Shown here: piece after piece, positions 52,516-61,175 of the stretch
Layout: each line of letters begins with the position of its first letter
Position numbering within the stretch: the stretch's first letter is position 1
Assembly (NCBI GenBank): GCA_013791765.1
Contig: VMTC01000063.1
Location: 1 to 64,000, forward strand
Length of the DNA: 64,000 nt
From: Rhodoferax sp.
Lineage (GTDB): Bacteria > Pseudomonadota > Gammaproteobacteria > Burkholderiales > Burkholderiaceae_C
Direction: 5' to 3'
Notes under the pieces: generated by a model
Database searches by the model: none
Told to the model about the DNA's origin: nothing
The model's input: only the letters and a program-made list of their open reading frames with translations
Position numbers and translations under genes: made by a program

Positions 52516-53985
52516 TCAGCGCCCGTACACGTCCTCAAAGCGCACGATATCGTCCTCGCCCAGGTAGGAGCCAGACTGCACCTCAATCATCTCCAGCGCT
52601 ACGCGGCCCGGGTTTTCCAGCCGGTGCGTGGTGCCCAGCGGGATGAAGGTGGACTGGTTTTCCGACAACAAGAAGGCCTTGTCGCCACAAGTGACCCGGG
52701 CGGTGCCGCTGACCACAATCCAGTGCTCGGCGCGGTGGTGGTGCATCTGCAGTGACAGCGTGCCCCCCGGCTTGACCACAATGCGCTTGACCTGAAAACG
52801 TTCGCCGGCGTCGACACCGTCATACCAACCCCAAGGCCTAAATACCTTGCGGTGGATGGTGCCCTCGGCGCGGCCTTGCGCCTTGAGGCGGTCGACAATT
52901 TTCTTCACGTCCTGGGTCTTGTCTTTGTGCGCCACCAAAATGGCGTCCGCCGTTTCCACCACCACCAGATCGCTCACGCCCACGCAGGCGATCAAGCGGC
53001 CCTCCGACAGTGCCAGTGTGTTTTCGCAGTCTTGCAGCAGCACATCGCCCTGGCTGACGTTGCCGCAGGCGTCTTTGGGCAGCACCTGCCACAGTGCATC
53101 CCAGGCGCCAACGTCCGACCAGCCGGCGCTCATGGGGATCACGACACCCGTGGGCAGCGTTGCGCCAGAGTCGCAGGTGCGTGCCGCAATTCGCTCCATC
53201 ACCGCGTAATCGATCGAGTCACTCGGGCACTGGGTGAAGCCCTCTTTGCCGACGCGCACAAAGTCGCCATCGATTGAGCCCTGCCCCCAGGCCGACTGAC
53301 AGGCTGCCAGAATGTCGGGGCGGCAACTCTTCATGGCATCGAGCCAGACCGAGGCGCGCAGCATGAACAGGCCGCTGTTCCACAGGTAAGAGCCGGCGGC
53401 CAGATAGGCTTGCGCGGTGCTGAGGTCGGGCTTTTCGACGAAGCGGGCCATCAGGCAAGCACCTGAGTCGGGTGCGCCGGCATAAGCAGCGCCGCACTGG
53501 ATGTAGCCGTAACCGGTTTCGGGCGTATCTGGCGTGATGCCAAAGGTGACCACCGCGCCCCCAGCGGCAAGCTGCGCACCCGCGCTGACCACGCGTTGGA
53601 ATGCGGCGATGTCGGTAATGACGTGGTCCGCTGGCATCACCAACAAGACCGGGTCTGCCCCATTTTTAATAGCTGCCAAGGCAGACAGTGTGAGGGCTGG
53701 GGCCGTATTTCTTCCGCAAGGTTCCAGCAAAATGGTGCCTGGTTTTCCCAAGAGGCGCAGTTGCTCGGCAATCACAAATCGGTATTCCTCGTTGCACACC
53801 ACCATGGGTGGCGCGAGCTGCGCGTCGGCGATGCCTTCGACGCGGCGCACGGTGGCTTGCAAGAGCGAGTCGGCGCCCATCAAGGGCAGCAGTTGCTTGG
53901 GGTACTTCTCGCGCGAGAGAGGCCACAGGCGCGTGCCGGAGCCACCGGAGAGAATTACTGGCTGGATCAATACAGTCGTTGTCAT
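52516..53985 (-). CDS. manC: Mannose-1-phosphate guanylyltransferase / mannose-6-phosphate isomerase
   Basis: 489 residues, the normal length of the two-domain type II enzyme. The pyrophosphorylase domain begins PVILSGGSGTRLWPLSREKYPKQ with the nucleotide loop at 14-24 and has ARFVEKPD for sugar binding. The C-terminal cupin domain has FRPWGWYD, then RFQVKRIVVKPGGTLSLQMHHHRAEHW with the metal-binding His residues. It makes GDP-mannose from mannose 1-phosphate and GTP and interconverts Man-6-P and Fru-6-P, supplying mannose or its derivatives for the polymer. First of four genes for nucleotide sugars transcribed leftward, the last by direction of transcription. Confidence 0.93.
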   Translation of the reverse strand: MTTTVLIQPVILSGGSGTRLWPLSREKYPKQLLPLMGADSLLQATVRRVEGIADAQLAPPMVVCNEEYRFVIAEQLRLLGKPGTILLEPCGRNTAPALTLSALAAIKNGADPVLLVMPADHVITDIAAFQRVVSAGAQLAAGGAVVTFGITPDTPETGYGYIQCGAAYAGAPDSGACLMARFVEKPDLSTAQAYLAAGSYLWNSGLFMLRASVWLDAMKSCRPDILAACQSAWGQGSIDGDFVRVGKEGFTQCPSDSIDYAVMERIAARTCDSGATLPTGVVIPMSAGWSDVGAWDALWQVLPKDACGNVSQGDVLLQDCENTLALSEGRLIACVGVSDLVVVETADAILVAHKDKTQDVKKIVDRLKAQGRAEGTIHRKVFRPWGWYDGVDAGERFQVKRIVVKPGGTLSLQMHHHRAEHWIVVSGTARVTCGDKAFLLSENQSTFIPLGTTHRLENPGRVALEMIEVQSGSYLGEDDIVRFEDVYGR

Positions 53986-54019
53986 GTCAAGGTAAAAAAA
54001 GTGGGCAAGTTAGTGGCGA

Positions 54020-55144
54020 TCAGGCGCGGGCATCGCCCCAGCGCAACTGGCAGGTATCGTCGCCGCGGTACAGGGTTTCACCATGCCGATCCACGCAGTA
54101 TTCGGGCGAGACAATCATCTCGGAAAAGCGCATGTCGGCCGCGATGCGGGTGTACTCAAACAAGATGCTGCGCACCACCTTGGCGCCGGTTCGGATGTGA
54201 CTGCCGTGCCCAATCCAGGCCGGTCCGGTGATACAAGCGCCGGGCTCGATGCGCACGCCCGCGCCGATGTAGACCGGGCCTTCAATCGTCACCTCATCCC
54301 AGGCAATGCTGGTGTTGAGCCCGACCCAGATGCCGGGCTTGACTTGGTGCCCGGGCATCTTCATCTGCGCCACTTCACCGCGCAGCACGCGCTGCAGCAC
54401 CGACCAATAGTCGCTGACGCGGCCAATGTCGATCCAGTCAAAGGGCCGGTTTTGTACATAGAACGGCAGCTTCTGCTCCACCAGTTGTGGAAACAACTGT
54501 GAGCCGATGTCATACACCGTGTTGGGCGGCACCAGGTTCAGCACTTCGGGTTCAAAAATATAGATGCCGGTGCTGGCCAGCGTGGATTTGGCATCAATCG
54601 GTGCGGGCTTTTCCTGGAAAGCCTCGATGCGACCATCGGGTGCCGCGACCACAATGCCGTAGGACTGCACCTCGGCCAGCGGCACATCGAGTGCGACCAC
54701 GCTGGCGATGGCGCCCTTGGCCTTGTGTTCGGCCACTGCGGCGGTGATGTCGAGATCAATCAAAGCATCGGCGCACAGCACCAGCGTGGTTTGATCAAAA
54801 AAACCGCCAAAGTCCTGGATGCGGCGCATGCCACCGGCCGAGCCCATGGGCCTGGGCAGAATGTCGCCGTGATCTCGCACGCCCTCGTAGGAATAGCCAA
54901 TCTCCACGCCCCAACGACTGCCATCGCCAAAGTATTCTTCAATCTTCTGGTGGTGATAAGCGACGTTGACCATGATCTCGGTGATTCCGTGGCGCGCCAG
55001 GTGCTCGATCAGGTACTCCATCACCGGCTTGCCCAGAATCGGCACCATCGGCTTGGGCAGGTCGAGCGTGAGCGGGCGCACGCGAGTGCCTTGCCCGGCG
55101 GCCAGAATCATGCCCTTGGTCATCGTCGTGCTCTTTTTTTTCAT
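54020..55144 (-). CDS. Sugar-1-phosphate nucleotidyltransferase with C-terminal hexapeptide repeats
   Basis: 374 residues from the ATG at 55144, which has AAGGGA six bases upstream; longer in-frame reading runs into galE and is not used. The N-terminal domain is MILAAGQGTRVRPLTLDLPKPMVPI, with VLCADALIDLDI as the metal site (usually GDXL/GD) and AFQEKP for the sugar. The C-terminal part (about 265-350) has hexapeptide-like turns (IEGPVYIGAGVRIEPGACITGPAWIG), as in left-handed beta-helix pyrophosphorylases such as GMP-PP/GMPPB-like enzymes. It probably makes an NDP-hexose, most likely GDP-mannose or a glucose form; specificity is not certain. Confidence 0.83.
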   Translation of the reverse strand: MKKKSTTMTKGMILAAGQGTRVRPLTLDLPKPMVPILGKPVMEYLIEHLARHGITEIMVNVAYHHQKIEEYFGDGSRWGVEIGYSYEGVRDHGDILPRPMGSAGGMRRIQDFGGFFDQTTLVLCADALIDLDITAAVAEHKAKGAIASVVALDVPLAEVQSYGIVVAAPDGRIEAFQEKPAPIDAKSTLASTGIYIFEPEVLNLVPPNTVYDIGSQLFPQLVEQKLPFYVQNRPFDWIDIGRVSDYWSVLQRVLRGEVAQMKMPGHQVKPGIWVGLNTSIAWDEVTIEGPVYIGAGVRIEPGACITGPAWIGHGSHIRTGAKVVRSILFEYTRIAADMRFSEMIVSPEYCVDRHGETLYRGDDTCQLRWGDARA

Positions 55145-55166
55145 GTTTTCCCTTGATGTTTTCAAT

Positions 55167-56186
55167 TCAGGCTGGCGTGTAGCCCTGCGGGTTGTTGCTC
55201 TGCCAGCGCCAGGCGTCTGCGCACATGGCGTCCAAGCCGCGCTCAGCACGCCAGCCCAGCAATGACAAGGCCAGCGCGGGATCAGCGTAACACGCCGCAA
55301 TGTCACCGGCGCGGCGTGGCCCCACTTGGTAGGGTACTGCCTTGGCGCTGGCCTGCTCAAAGGCGCGCACCATGTCCAGCACGCTGTAGCCCACGCCGGT
55401 GCCCAGGTTGATGGCCTGGCACTCGGTGTGTTGTTGCAATCGCTCCAGCGCTTTGAGGTGGCCAAGTGCCAAATCGACCACGTGGATGTAGTCGCGCACA
55501 CCGGTGCCATCTGGAGTGGCGTAGTCATCACCCCACACATTCAGAAACTCGCGCCGCCCGACGGCGACCTGGGCCACAAAGGGCAGCAGGTTGTTGGGCG
55601 TGCCCTGCGGGTCTTCACCGATCAGGCCGCTGGCGTGCGCGCCGACCGGGTTGAAGTAGCGCAGCAGGCTGATGCGCCACGTTGGGTCGCTCTGGTACAA
55701 ATCGCGCAGCATGTTCTCAATGACCAGCTTGGTCTGGCCATAGGGGTTGGTGGCGGACAAGGGATGGTCTTCGCTTAGAGGCAGGCGCTGCGGGTCGCCA
55801 TAGACCGTGGCCGAGGAACTGAACACCAGCGACTTGACACCACACACCGTCATCGCTTCCAACAGTCGCAGCGTGCCGACCACGTTGTTGTCGTAATAGC
55901 TCAGCGGCTGTTGCACCGATTCGCCGACGGCCTTGAGACCAGCGAAATGGATCACGGCGGTGGCGCCGCTCTGCGCCAAGGCGGCGACCAGCGCATCACG
56001 GTCACGGATGTCGCCTTGCACCAGCTGGGGTGCTTTGCCGGCAATGCGCTGTACCCGCGCCAGCGCTTCGGGCTGGCTGTTGCAGAAGTTGTCAAACACG
56101 GTGAGCTCATAGCCCGCATTAAGCAGTTCGACGCAGGTGTGGGAGCCGATGTAACCGGCGCCGCCAGTAATGAAAACAGAGGTCAT
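55167..56186 (-). CDS. galE: UDP-glucose 4-epimerase
   Basis: 339 residues, the usual length of GalE. It begins [19 protein letters not shown] with the NAD-binding glycine motif, followed by [19 protein letters not shown] is a GalE signature, SSSATVYG and YGQTK supply the Ser and Tyr-Lys of the active site, and YFNPVGAH with [12 protein letters not shown] completes the substrate region. It interconverts UDP-glucose and UDP-galactose, possibly also the N-acetyl forms. Lies between the pyrophosphorylase and rfbD genes with short gaps, all leftward. Confidence 0.92.
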   Translation of the reverse strand: MTSVFITGGAGYIGSHTCVELLNAGYELTVFDNFCNSQPEALARVQRIAGKAPQLVQGDIRDRDALVAALAQSGATAVIHFAGLKAVGESVQQPLSYYDNNVVGTLRLLEAMTVCGVKSLVFSSSATVYGDPQRLPLSEDHPLSATNPYGQTKLVIENMLRDLYQSDPTWRISLLRYFNPVGAHASGLIGEDPQGTPNNLLPFVAQVAVGRREFLNVWGDDYATPDGTGVRDYIHVVDLALGHLKALERLQQHTECQAINLGTGVGYSVLDMVRAFEQASAKAVPYQVGPRRAGDIAACYADPALALSLLGWRAERGLDAMCADAWRWQSNNPQGYTPA

Positions 56187-56223
56187 GGTGCGCTGGTTCA
56201 GTTGAGGGTGGTGTGGCGCAGAG

Positions 56224-57129
56224 CTACTTGAGGGTTTCGGTCAGCATGCGCGCCACGCCTTGCTGCCACTGGGGCAAGACCAGCCCGAAAGCGCTTTGGA
56301 GTTTGCGCGTGTCCAGGCGTGAATTGAGCGGGCGACGTGCCGGCGTCGGGTAGCTGGCCGTCGCCGTGGGCGACACTTGATCCGGCCCGGCCTTGAGTGG
56401 GCAACCCAGTGCCTGGGCCTGGCCCAGTACATAGCGGGCGTAGCCGTACCAACTGGTCTCACCGCCGGCCACGCAGTGGTACAGGCCAGCCAGCTCCGGT
56501 TGGCGCAGCGCCTTGACCAGGGCCTGCGCCGTCACATCCGCCAGTAGCTCGGCGCAAGTGGGTGCGCCGATCTGGTCGTCAATCACGCTCAAGGATTCGC
56601 GCTCGCCCGCCAGGCGCAGCATAGTCTTGGCGAAGTTGCCGCCGCGTGCGGCATAGACCCAGCTGGTACGCAAAATCAGGTGCTTGGTGCAAGCTGCAAC
56701 CAACTGTTCGCCCTCGAGCTTCGTCTGGCCGTAGACGCTCAAGGGGCCAGTGGCGTCACTCTCGTGCCAGGCTTTAACACCGCTGCCGTCAAACACATAG
56801 TCGGTCGAATAATGCACCAGCCAGGCACCCAGTTTTTGCGCCTCCAGGGCCAGTACGCCGGGCGCGAGCGCGTTCAGGGTGCGGGCCAGTTCGGGCTCGG
56901 TCTCGGCCTTGTCCACGGCGGTGTGGGCAGCGGCGTTGACGATCACGTCGGGGTTGACACGTCGGATACTCTCGGCCAGCCCGGGCAGGTTGCTGAAGTC
57001 ACCACACAAACCATCCGGGTTGTGGGCCAGGTCAAAGTCCAGTGCCACCAGGTCGCCCAGCACCGCCAGACTGCGTTGTAGTTCCCAGCCAACCTGGCCA
57101 CCACAGCCAAAAAGAAGAATTTTCATCAT
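56224..57129 (-). CDS. rfbD: dTDP-4-dehydrorhamnose reductase
   Basis: 301 residues with two possible ATG codons (57129 and 57126). RmlD signatures are present: [20 protein letters not shown] for [25 protein letters not shown] and [10 protein letters not shown] with the Tyr-Lys pair, and RTSWVYA. It makes dTDP-L-rhamnose in the last step of that pathway. rfbA, rfbB and rfbC are not next to it in this window, so they must be elsewhere if rhamnose is made. First gene of the leftward nucleotide-sugar group; its upstream region holds a dispersed repeat. Confidence 0.9.
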   Translation of the reverse strand: MMKILLFGCGGQVGWELQRSLAVLGDLVALDFDLAHNPDGLCGDFSNLPGLAESIRRVNPDVIVNAAAHTAVDKAETEPELARTLNALAPGVLALEAQKLGAWLVHYSTDYVFDGSGVKAWHESDATGPLSVYGQTKLEGEQLVAACTKHLILRTSWVYAARGGNFAKTMLRLAGERESLSVIDDQIGAPTCAELLADVTAQALVKALRQPELAGLYHCVAGGETSWYGYARYVLGQAQALGCPLKAGPDQVSPTATASYPTPARRPLNSRLDTRKLQSAFGLVLPQWQQGVARMLTETLK

Positions 57130-57148
57130 GATCAGTATGTTTCTGAAT

Positions 57149-57213
57149 TTTTTATGCTATAAAAATAGAAGCTGCTTAGGCATATGGCACGCGGGCTGGA
57201 GCTTGAATTGTCA
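57149..57213. repeat. Probable dispersed repeat, copy 3 (divergent)
   Basis: An AT-rich start with TATAAAAATAGAAGCTGCT followed about 20 bases later by GGGCTGGAGCTTGAATTG. The order of the blocks (AGCTGCT, GC-rich middle, GGCTGGAG, AATTG) follows the same plan as copies 1 and 2, but it is not identical to them. It lies in the 288-base spacer upstream of rfbD. The rest of the spacer, 57214-57417, has a GC-rich part without a feature I can name. Confidence 0.5.
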
Positions 57214-57417
57214 TAAATTATTGCGTGCGTGCCTTATCAACGAGCTGGCCGGACCGCATCTTCGCTGCCTCGCATGCAGGCGCCGCCGCCGTGGGTGTCG
57301 CTCACGGCGCTCAGACCTGCTGGAGTTTAGCCAAAAGATGGAAATGGTCGCAAAGTTTGACTTTGAAAGAGACATTGCCGCGGTGGGCGAGAGCCGGCCA
57401 GCATGAACCTCAAGCCC

Positions 57418-58191
57418 TCAGTCTTCCAGTTCGACTCGGGCCATTTCCACATCAAGCCGTTCCATGGCATCGATCGGCTTGGCAGCGGCGGCTTGCTGGT
57501 ACAGGCGGGTCGCCTCCTTCATCATCTTGTCGCCATCGAGCATGAGCATGGCGTTGGCGTACTCAATCATGCCAATGGCCGATTGGAAGTTCAGCTTGAG
57601 GGCCTCCTGGAACAGCCGCAGGCCGGTGTCTTTCTTGGCGCCATAGGTCATGCCACCGATCAGCGAGCCCACCTTGTCAATCACCTCGGCATGAAAAGAG
57701 CCCAGGGCGATGCGTGCATCTGCGTGCTTGGGTTCGATATTGATGACGTGTTCCAGCTCCTTTTTGACCTTGCTGCCCAGCCCCTGGGCCAGCGCCTTGG
57801 CGACGCTGATGCCCTGGCTGTAGCGGCTCAGTGCATAGGCTTGCCAGTAAAGGGCGTTGAAATTTTTTGGATCTTCTGCGGCTTGGGCACTGGCGCGACG
57901 GGCTACTTCCATGTAGAGGTCGAGCCGGGCTTTTTCTTGTTGTTCCAGGTAGGTGGCGTAAATGCAGGCGGCCTTGTTGGCCACGGTCAGGCCGGCACCG
58001 CCGACTTTAAGCCCCAGCTCCCGCGCTTTCTGGAATTCGCCATTGTGGAACAGCGCCCACGCTTGCAGAACTTTGGCATCTTTGGGCAGCGGCTCGGCAT
58101 CACCCAGATGCAGCCGCTCCCAGTTTTTCTTGACGCTGGCAGGGGTAAAAACATAATCACCCGCGAACGGGAACGCAGTCCATTTGGCCAT
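57418..58191 (-). CDS. Conserved hypothetical protein, helical, TPR-like
   Basis: 257 residues from the ATG at 58191, which has GGAG seven bases upstream; an ATG at 58203 is less well placed. The sequence is helical and has weak TPR-like pairs (AWALFHNGEFQKARELG, then NFNALYWQAYALSRYSQG and IEPKHADARIALGSFHAEV), with no signal peptide. Small conserved Burkholderiales proteins of this kind are known only as hypothetical. It follows the TetR gene in the same direction, with a hairpin between. Function unknown. Confidence 0.65.
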   Translation of the reverse strand: MAKWTAFPFAGDYVFTPASVKKNWERLHLGDAEPLPKDAKVLQAWALFHNGEFQKARELGLKVGGAGLTVANKAACIYATYLEQQEKARLDLYMEVARRASAQAAEDPKNFNALYWQAYALSRYSQGISVAKALAQGLGSKVKKELEHVINIEPKHADARIALGSFHAEVIDKVGSLIGGMTYGAKKDTGLRLFQEALKLNFQSAIGMIEYANAMLMLDGDKMMKEATRLYQQAAAAKPIDAMERLDVEMARVELED

Positions 58192-58205
58192 TTTTGTCTC
58201 CATTG

Positions 58206-58227
58206 GCCGGTGTGACCGGCTTTTTTT
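58206..58227 (+). terminator. Intrinsic terminator-like hairpin oriented to the plus strand
   Basis: GCCGGT (58206-58211), a GTG loop and ACCGGC (58215-58220) are followed by seven T on the plus strand. This is a good rho-independent terminator for rightward transcription, although both flanking genes run leftward. On the minus strand the hairpin has no T tract after it. Confidence 0.55.
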
Positions 58228-58888
58228 ATTTCTCGCCGTTATTGTAGGCGCCCACCAATTGCAGCAAGTGAAGGCGTTGGCCTGGCTCCAGGTAGGGCAC
58301 CAGCAGGTTCAATACGTGGTGCGCACCGCGCAGCAAAGCTGCTTGCGCGTTTTCCGGCTCCAGTGCCCGTCGCGGGTCGCGCACATATTCAAAACTCAAC
58401 CAGTAGGTCAGCACCACCACCATGCTGGTGGCGGTCGCTTCAACCTCCCGGGAATCAATGCGCACGGCGCCCGTTCGGCTCATTCCATCGAGCAAGGCTT
58501 TGATGGCCCGGGTCTTGCTCTTCAGGACAGATTGGAAATGGGTCTCCAACCGGCGGTTCTTGCTCAGCAAATCATTCAGGTCTCGGTACAGGAATCGGTA
58601 CTGCCAGATCAACTCGAAAAGGCTGTGCATGAAGAACCAGGCGTCTTCGACGTCGCGCACGCCGTCGCTGGCGTTGAGCAGTTCGTTCAAGGCGCGCTCG
58701 TAGCGGTCAAACAGCGAATTGATGAGTTCGTCTTTGGCCGGGTAGTGATAGTAGAGATTGCCTGGGCTGATGCCCAGTTCGGCCGAGATCAGGGTGGTGG
58801 AGACGTTGGGCTCGCCAAAGCGGTTGAAAAGCTCCTGCGTGACCTCCAGAATCCGCTCGGCGGTGCGCCGTGGCGCTTTTTTCACCAT
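58226..58888 (-). CDS. TetR/AcrR family transcriptional regulator
   Basis: 220 residues from the ATG at 58888, which overlaps the end of the patatin gene by seven bases. The DNA-binding part is TAERILEVTQELFNRFGEPNVSTTLISAELGISPGNLYYHYPAKDELI, a clear TetR helix-turn-helix. The rest is a helical ligand domain of the size seen in regulators of lipid metabolism. Coupling to a patatin-like lipase, and nearby phasin and acyl-reductase genes, suggest a fatty-acid or lipid ligand. Its target is not known. Confidence 0.87.
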   Translation of the reverse strand: MVKKAPRRTAERILEVTQELFNRFGEPNVSTTLISAELGISPGNLYYHYPAKDELINSLFDRYERALNELLNASDGVRDVEDAWFFMHSLFELIWQYRFLYRDLNDLLSKNRRLETHFQSVLKSKTRAIKALLDGMSRTGAVRIDSREVEATATSMVVVLTYWLSFEYVRDPRRALEPENAQAALLRGAHHVLNLLVPYLEPGQRLHLLQLVGAYNNGEK

Positions 58889-60144
58889 GAAGGCTTCGAC
58901 TGGTGTGACACAGAGCGCACGACATGGCCCAGATCGTCCATGATTTCCTGCAGATTTGCAATCGCACGCCCCACTTGGCTGGCGGGCTTGGCGGGCGCGC
59001 TGAGGTGTCGTTTGGGGTCGTCCAGTGTCTCGTGATGCAAACTGATCCCATGTCGCCACAGTTTCTCAGAGAGACCGGTCTTGTTGGAGCGCAGCATCTT
59101 GCGCGTTTGCTGGTAGGCGTGCTCGGCCAGATTGCGGCGCTGCGAGTAGCTGAATGTGTTGGCCAGATACATCTCGGGGTCGCGGTGGTCGGGCTCGATC
59201 AAAATGATGTCGGTGTCGGGGTAAAGGCGCTCATAGCGCTCCATGCCCAGGCTGATGCGAGAGTGAATCATGGAGCGAAAGGTCTGGCTCAGCACTGCGG
59301 GCAAGCCGCCATCAATGATCCGCGGAATGTGGTGCATTTCAGATGACAAACCACCTCGCATGACTTTGGCGACCTGGGGTGCTGTGGCATCAAAGGGCAC
59401 CAGCGGGTTCAGGCAGAGCATCAAGTCAACGCCGTCCGCCAGGGCCACGGAGGCGTGCATGGTTTTTTTCAGGGCACCATCGACATAGTAATTGTCATCA
59501 ATTTCAACCGGTGGAAACAGGCCCGGGAGTGCCGCGCTGGCTTGCACCGCTTTGGAGATCGGCACGTGGTCCCAGCCCGGGCGACCAAAGGGTACCGCCT
59601 GGCTGCTGTCCAAGTTGGTGGCTACCAGGGTGAGCTGGGTCTTGAGTTCGCGGAAGTCATTGGTGCGACCTTCGCGTGCGTACAGCCGGGCCAGTTCAAC
59701 ATGAATCTGCTCATTGGAAAAAACGCCGGTAGGCAGGCCGGGACTCAGGCGCTCCAGCGCCCGGATGAACGACTTTCTGCCAGCCGTGAAATTCCACACG
59801 GCTGAGAGCAACAAACCCGGAAACATGATGGCGCGGCGCGCAAACTCGCCATAGGCGGGTTCGAGCAGCCAGGAAGGATCGAAGGTGTCGGTGCGATCGG
59901 CGCTCTTGTCATCGTTCTCGATGAATGACGCACACAACTCCTGCGGCGTGATGCCGTTGGCCAAGCCAGCGGCAATGAAACCGCCAGCAGATACGCCTAC
60001 ATAGTGCTGCAACTTGGTGAAGTCGATGCCGTTAAGCGACTCCTGCAGCGCACACAGTGCACCGATCTCGTAAATAGCACCCAACGGCCCCCCACCTGCC
60101 AGTGCCAGTGCAATTTTTGGGGAATGAGATATTTCTGATTTCAT
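58882..60144 (-). CDS. Patatin-like phospholipase family protein
   Basis: 420 residues from the ATG at 60144; a longer frame to 60219 has no better signal. Patatin motifs are complete: oxyanion loop GGGPLG at 17-22, nucleophile Ser52 in GVSAGG, and the catalytic Asp in YYVDGALKKT. The remainder (RRNLAEHAYQQTRKMLRS) is helical and basic. Likely an acyl hydrolase acting on membrane lipids or storage polymer, located in the cytoplasm since no signal peptide is seen. It is co-transcribed with the TetR regulator. The spacer 60145-60376 to the next gene contains the phasin terminator. Confidence 0.88.
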   Translation of the reverse strand: MKSEISHSPKIALALAGGGPLGAIYEIGALCALQESLNGIDFTKLQHYVGVSAGGFIAAGLANGITPQELCASFIENDDKSADRTDTFDPSWLLEPAYGEFARRAIMFPGLLLSAVWNFTAGRKSFIRALERLSPGLPTGVFSNEQIHVELARLYAREGRTNDFRELKTQLTLVATNLDSSQAVPFGRPGWDHVPISKAVQASAALPGLFPPVEIDDNYYVDGALKKTMHASVALADGVDLMLCLNPLVPFDATAPQVAKVMRGGLSSEMHHIPRIIDGGLPAVLSQTFRSMIHSRISLGMERYERLYPDTDIILIEPDHRDPEMYLANTFSYSQRRNLAEHAYQQTRKMLRSNKTGLSEKLWRHGISLHHETLDDPKRHLSAPAKPASQVGRAIANLQEIMDDLGHVVRSVSHQSKPSW

Positions 60145-60283
60145 AAGTGCAAAGTGTAGAGGTGATGGATGAAGGCAGTTGCTGCATTGCAGCACGGGCA
60201 TTCTCGGCACTATTTCCAATCAGCCGGGGGCGGAGCATGCTTGCGTCAAGTACTAGCACTAGCCGCCTATCAAAGACTAAAGA

Positions 60284-60307
60284 GAAAAAAGGGCGCCTAA
60301 GCGCCCT
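60284..60307 (-). terminator. Rho-independent terminator of the phasin gene
   Basis: On the minus strand AGGGCGC, a four-base loop and GCGCCCT form a perfect seven-base-pair stem, followed by six T. It lies about 70 bases after the stop of the phasin gene in the direction of its transcription. Confidence 0.8.
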
Positions 60308-60376
60308 CCCGAGAAGTCATCTGCTCCCTGCCACGCGCAGAAAAAGCTGTGTCGGCGGCTTCACGACATGCTGCTA

Positions 60377-60967
60377 TCAGGCTTGGGTTGCAGCAGCTTC
60401 AACCGTTTCGACTGTCGCTGCCTTGCGTGCGGGTGCTGCACGTTTGGCCGCCGGCTTGGGCATTGCTTTGACGAGGGGTTTTGCAACCGATTTGGGCGCG
60501 GCCTTTGCCACCTTGGCAGGCGCTGTCTTGGCAGCGGCTTTGGGCGCCGACTCCTTTGTCGAAAGTCTTTGCACACTCTTGTTGAGCTCGTCAATGCGGG
60601 CAATCAGGGCATTGACGTCTTTGGCCGACGGCACACCAAGCTTGTTAAGGGCTTTTGCCACGCGATCCTCAAAAATATTCTCCAACTTATCCCACTGACC
60701 GGAGGCCTTGGATGAAATGTCGGTGGCCATCGTCGTCATTTTTGTGGTGGCTTCGGAGATTTTTTCTTCAGCGACGGATTGCGTCTTGCGTTGCAAGCTC
60801 ACGCCTTCCTTGACCAGTGCTTCAAAAGCCTTGGAACCTTCGGCCTGAGCCTTGTTGAAAGCGCCCAAACCCGCCTGCCAGATTTGCTGGGCCGAATCCT
60901 TCACGGAGCCCTTGAGCGCCGTGTTGGCATTTTTTTGCGGGGTAATTTTTTTCAATTTTTTGACCAT
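60377..60967 (-). CDS. Phasin family protein with Lys/Ala-rich C-terminal tail
   Basis: 196 residues from the ATG at 60967, preceded by GGAGC six bases upstream. The phasin part (about 15-115) has the helices with QQIWQAGLGAFNKAQAEGSKAFEALVKEG and WDKLENIFEDRVAKALNKLGVP, as in PhaF/PhaI-like granule proteins. The tail from about 137 is rich in Ala, Lys and Pro (AAKTAPAKVAKAAPK), like histone H1-type tails that bind DNA. It should coat polyhydroxyalkanoate granules and perhaps link them to the nucleoid. An inverted repeat 41 bases upstream is a likely operator. Confidence 0.85.
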   Translation of the reverse strand: MVKKLKKITPQKNANTALKGSVKDSAQQIWQAGLGAFNKAQAEGSKAFEALVKEGVSLQRKTQSVAEEKISEATTKMTTMATDISSKASGQWDKLENIFEDRVAKALNKLGVPSAKDVNALIARIDELNKSVQRLSTKESAPKAAAKTAPAKVAKAAPKSVAKPLVKAMPKPAAKRAAPARKAATVETVEAAATQA

Positions 60968-61007
60968 GAAGTGCTCCAGATAGGGTGTTGAATTGTTTAA
61001 ATCAGAT

Positions 61008-61029
61008 TGCACCAAAAAAATTTGGTGCA
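61008..61029. promoter_or_regulatory. Perfect inverted repeat upstream of the phasin gene
   Basis: TGCACCAAA at 61008-61016 and its exact reverse complement TTTGGTGCA at 61021-61029, with four A between. It lies 41-62 bases before the phasin ATG and about 147 bases before the divergent SDR gene. There is no T tract that would make it a terminator. A regulator of phasin genes (PhaR type) is the first candidate, since its known sites are TGC/GCA-rich; this is an inference. Confidence 0.6.
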
Positions 61030-61092
61030 CAACCTCACTTTAATGGCTGGTGGTCGGCTCGTGTAGACGGGGCATCCTAATTCTCTAAGGCG

Positions 61093-61121
61093 TTGGCTCT
61101 AGTCAGGGGCGGGTTTATGCT
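61093..61121 (+). promoter_or_regulatory. Possible sigma-70 type promoter for the acyl-reductase-like gene
   Basis: TTGGCT (61093-61098), a 17-base spacer and TATGCT (61116-61121) are a plausible -35/-10 pair, 55 bases before the ATG at 61176. Neither hexamer is a full match, so this is tentative. Confidence 0.4.
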
Positions 61122-61175
61122 TAATAGACATTGCTCATATTTGAGCCAGAATAGGCCATCTAATTGGAGGCCTTC

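Noticed and set aside
53660-53710. Repeat-like sequence (AATAGCTGCC ... GGGCTGGGGCC) inside manC
   Set aside because: The encoded segment aligns with normal ManC without any insertion, so similarity to the dispersed repeat is probably chance.
60240-60275. Possible further degenerate repeat copy (TAGCACTAGCCGCCTATCAAA region)
   Set aside because: Only one half of the pattern is present; too weak to call.
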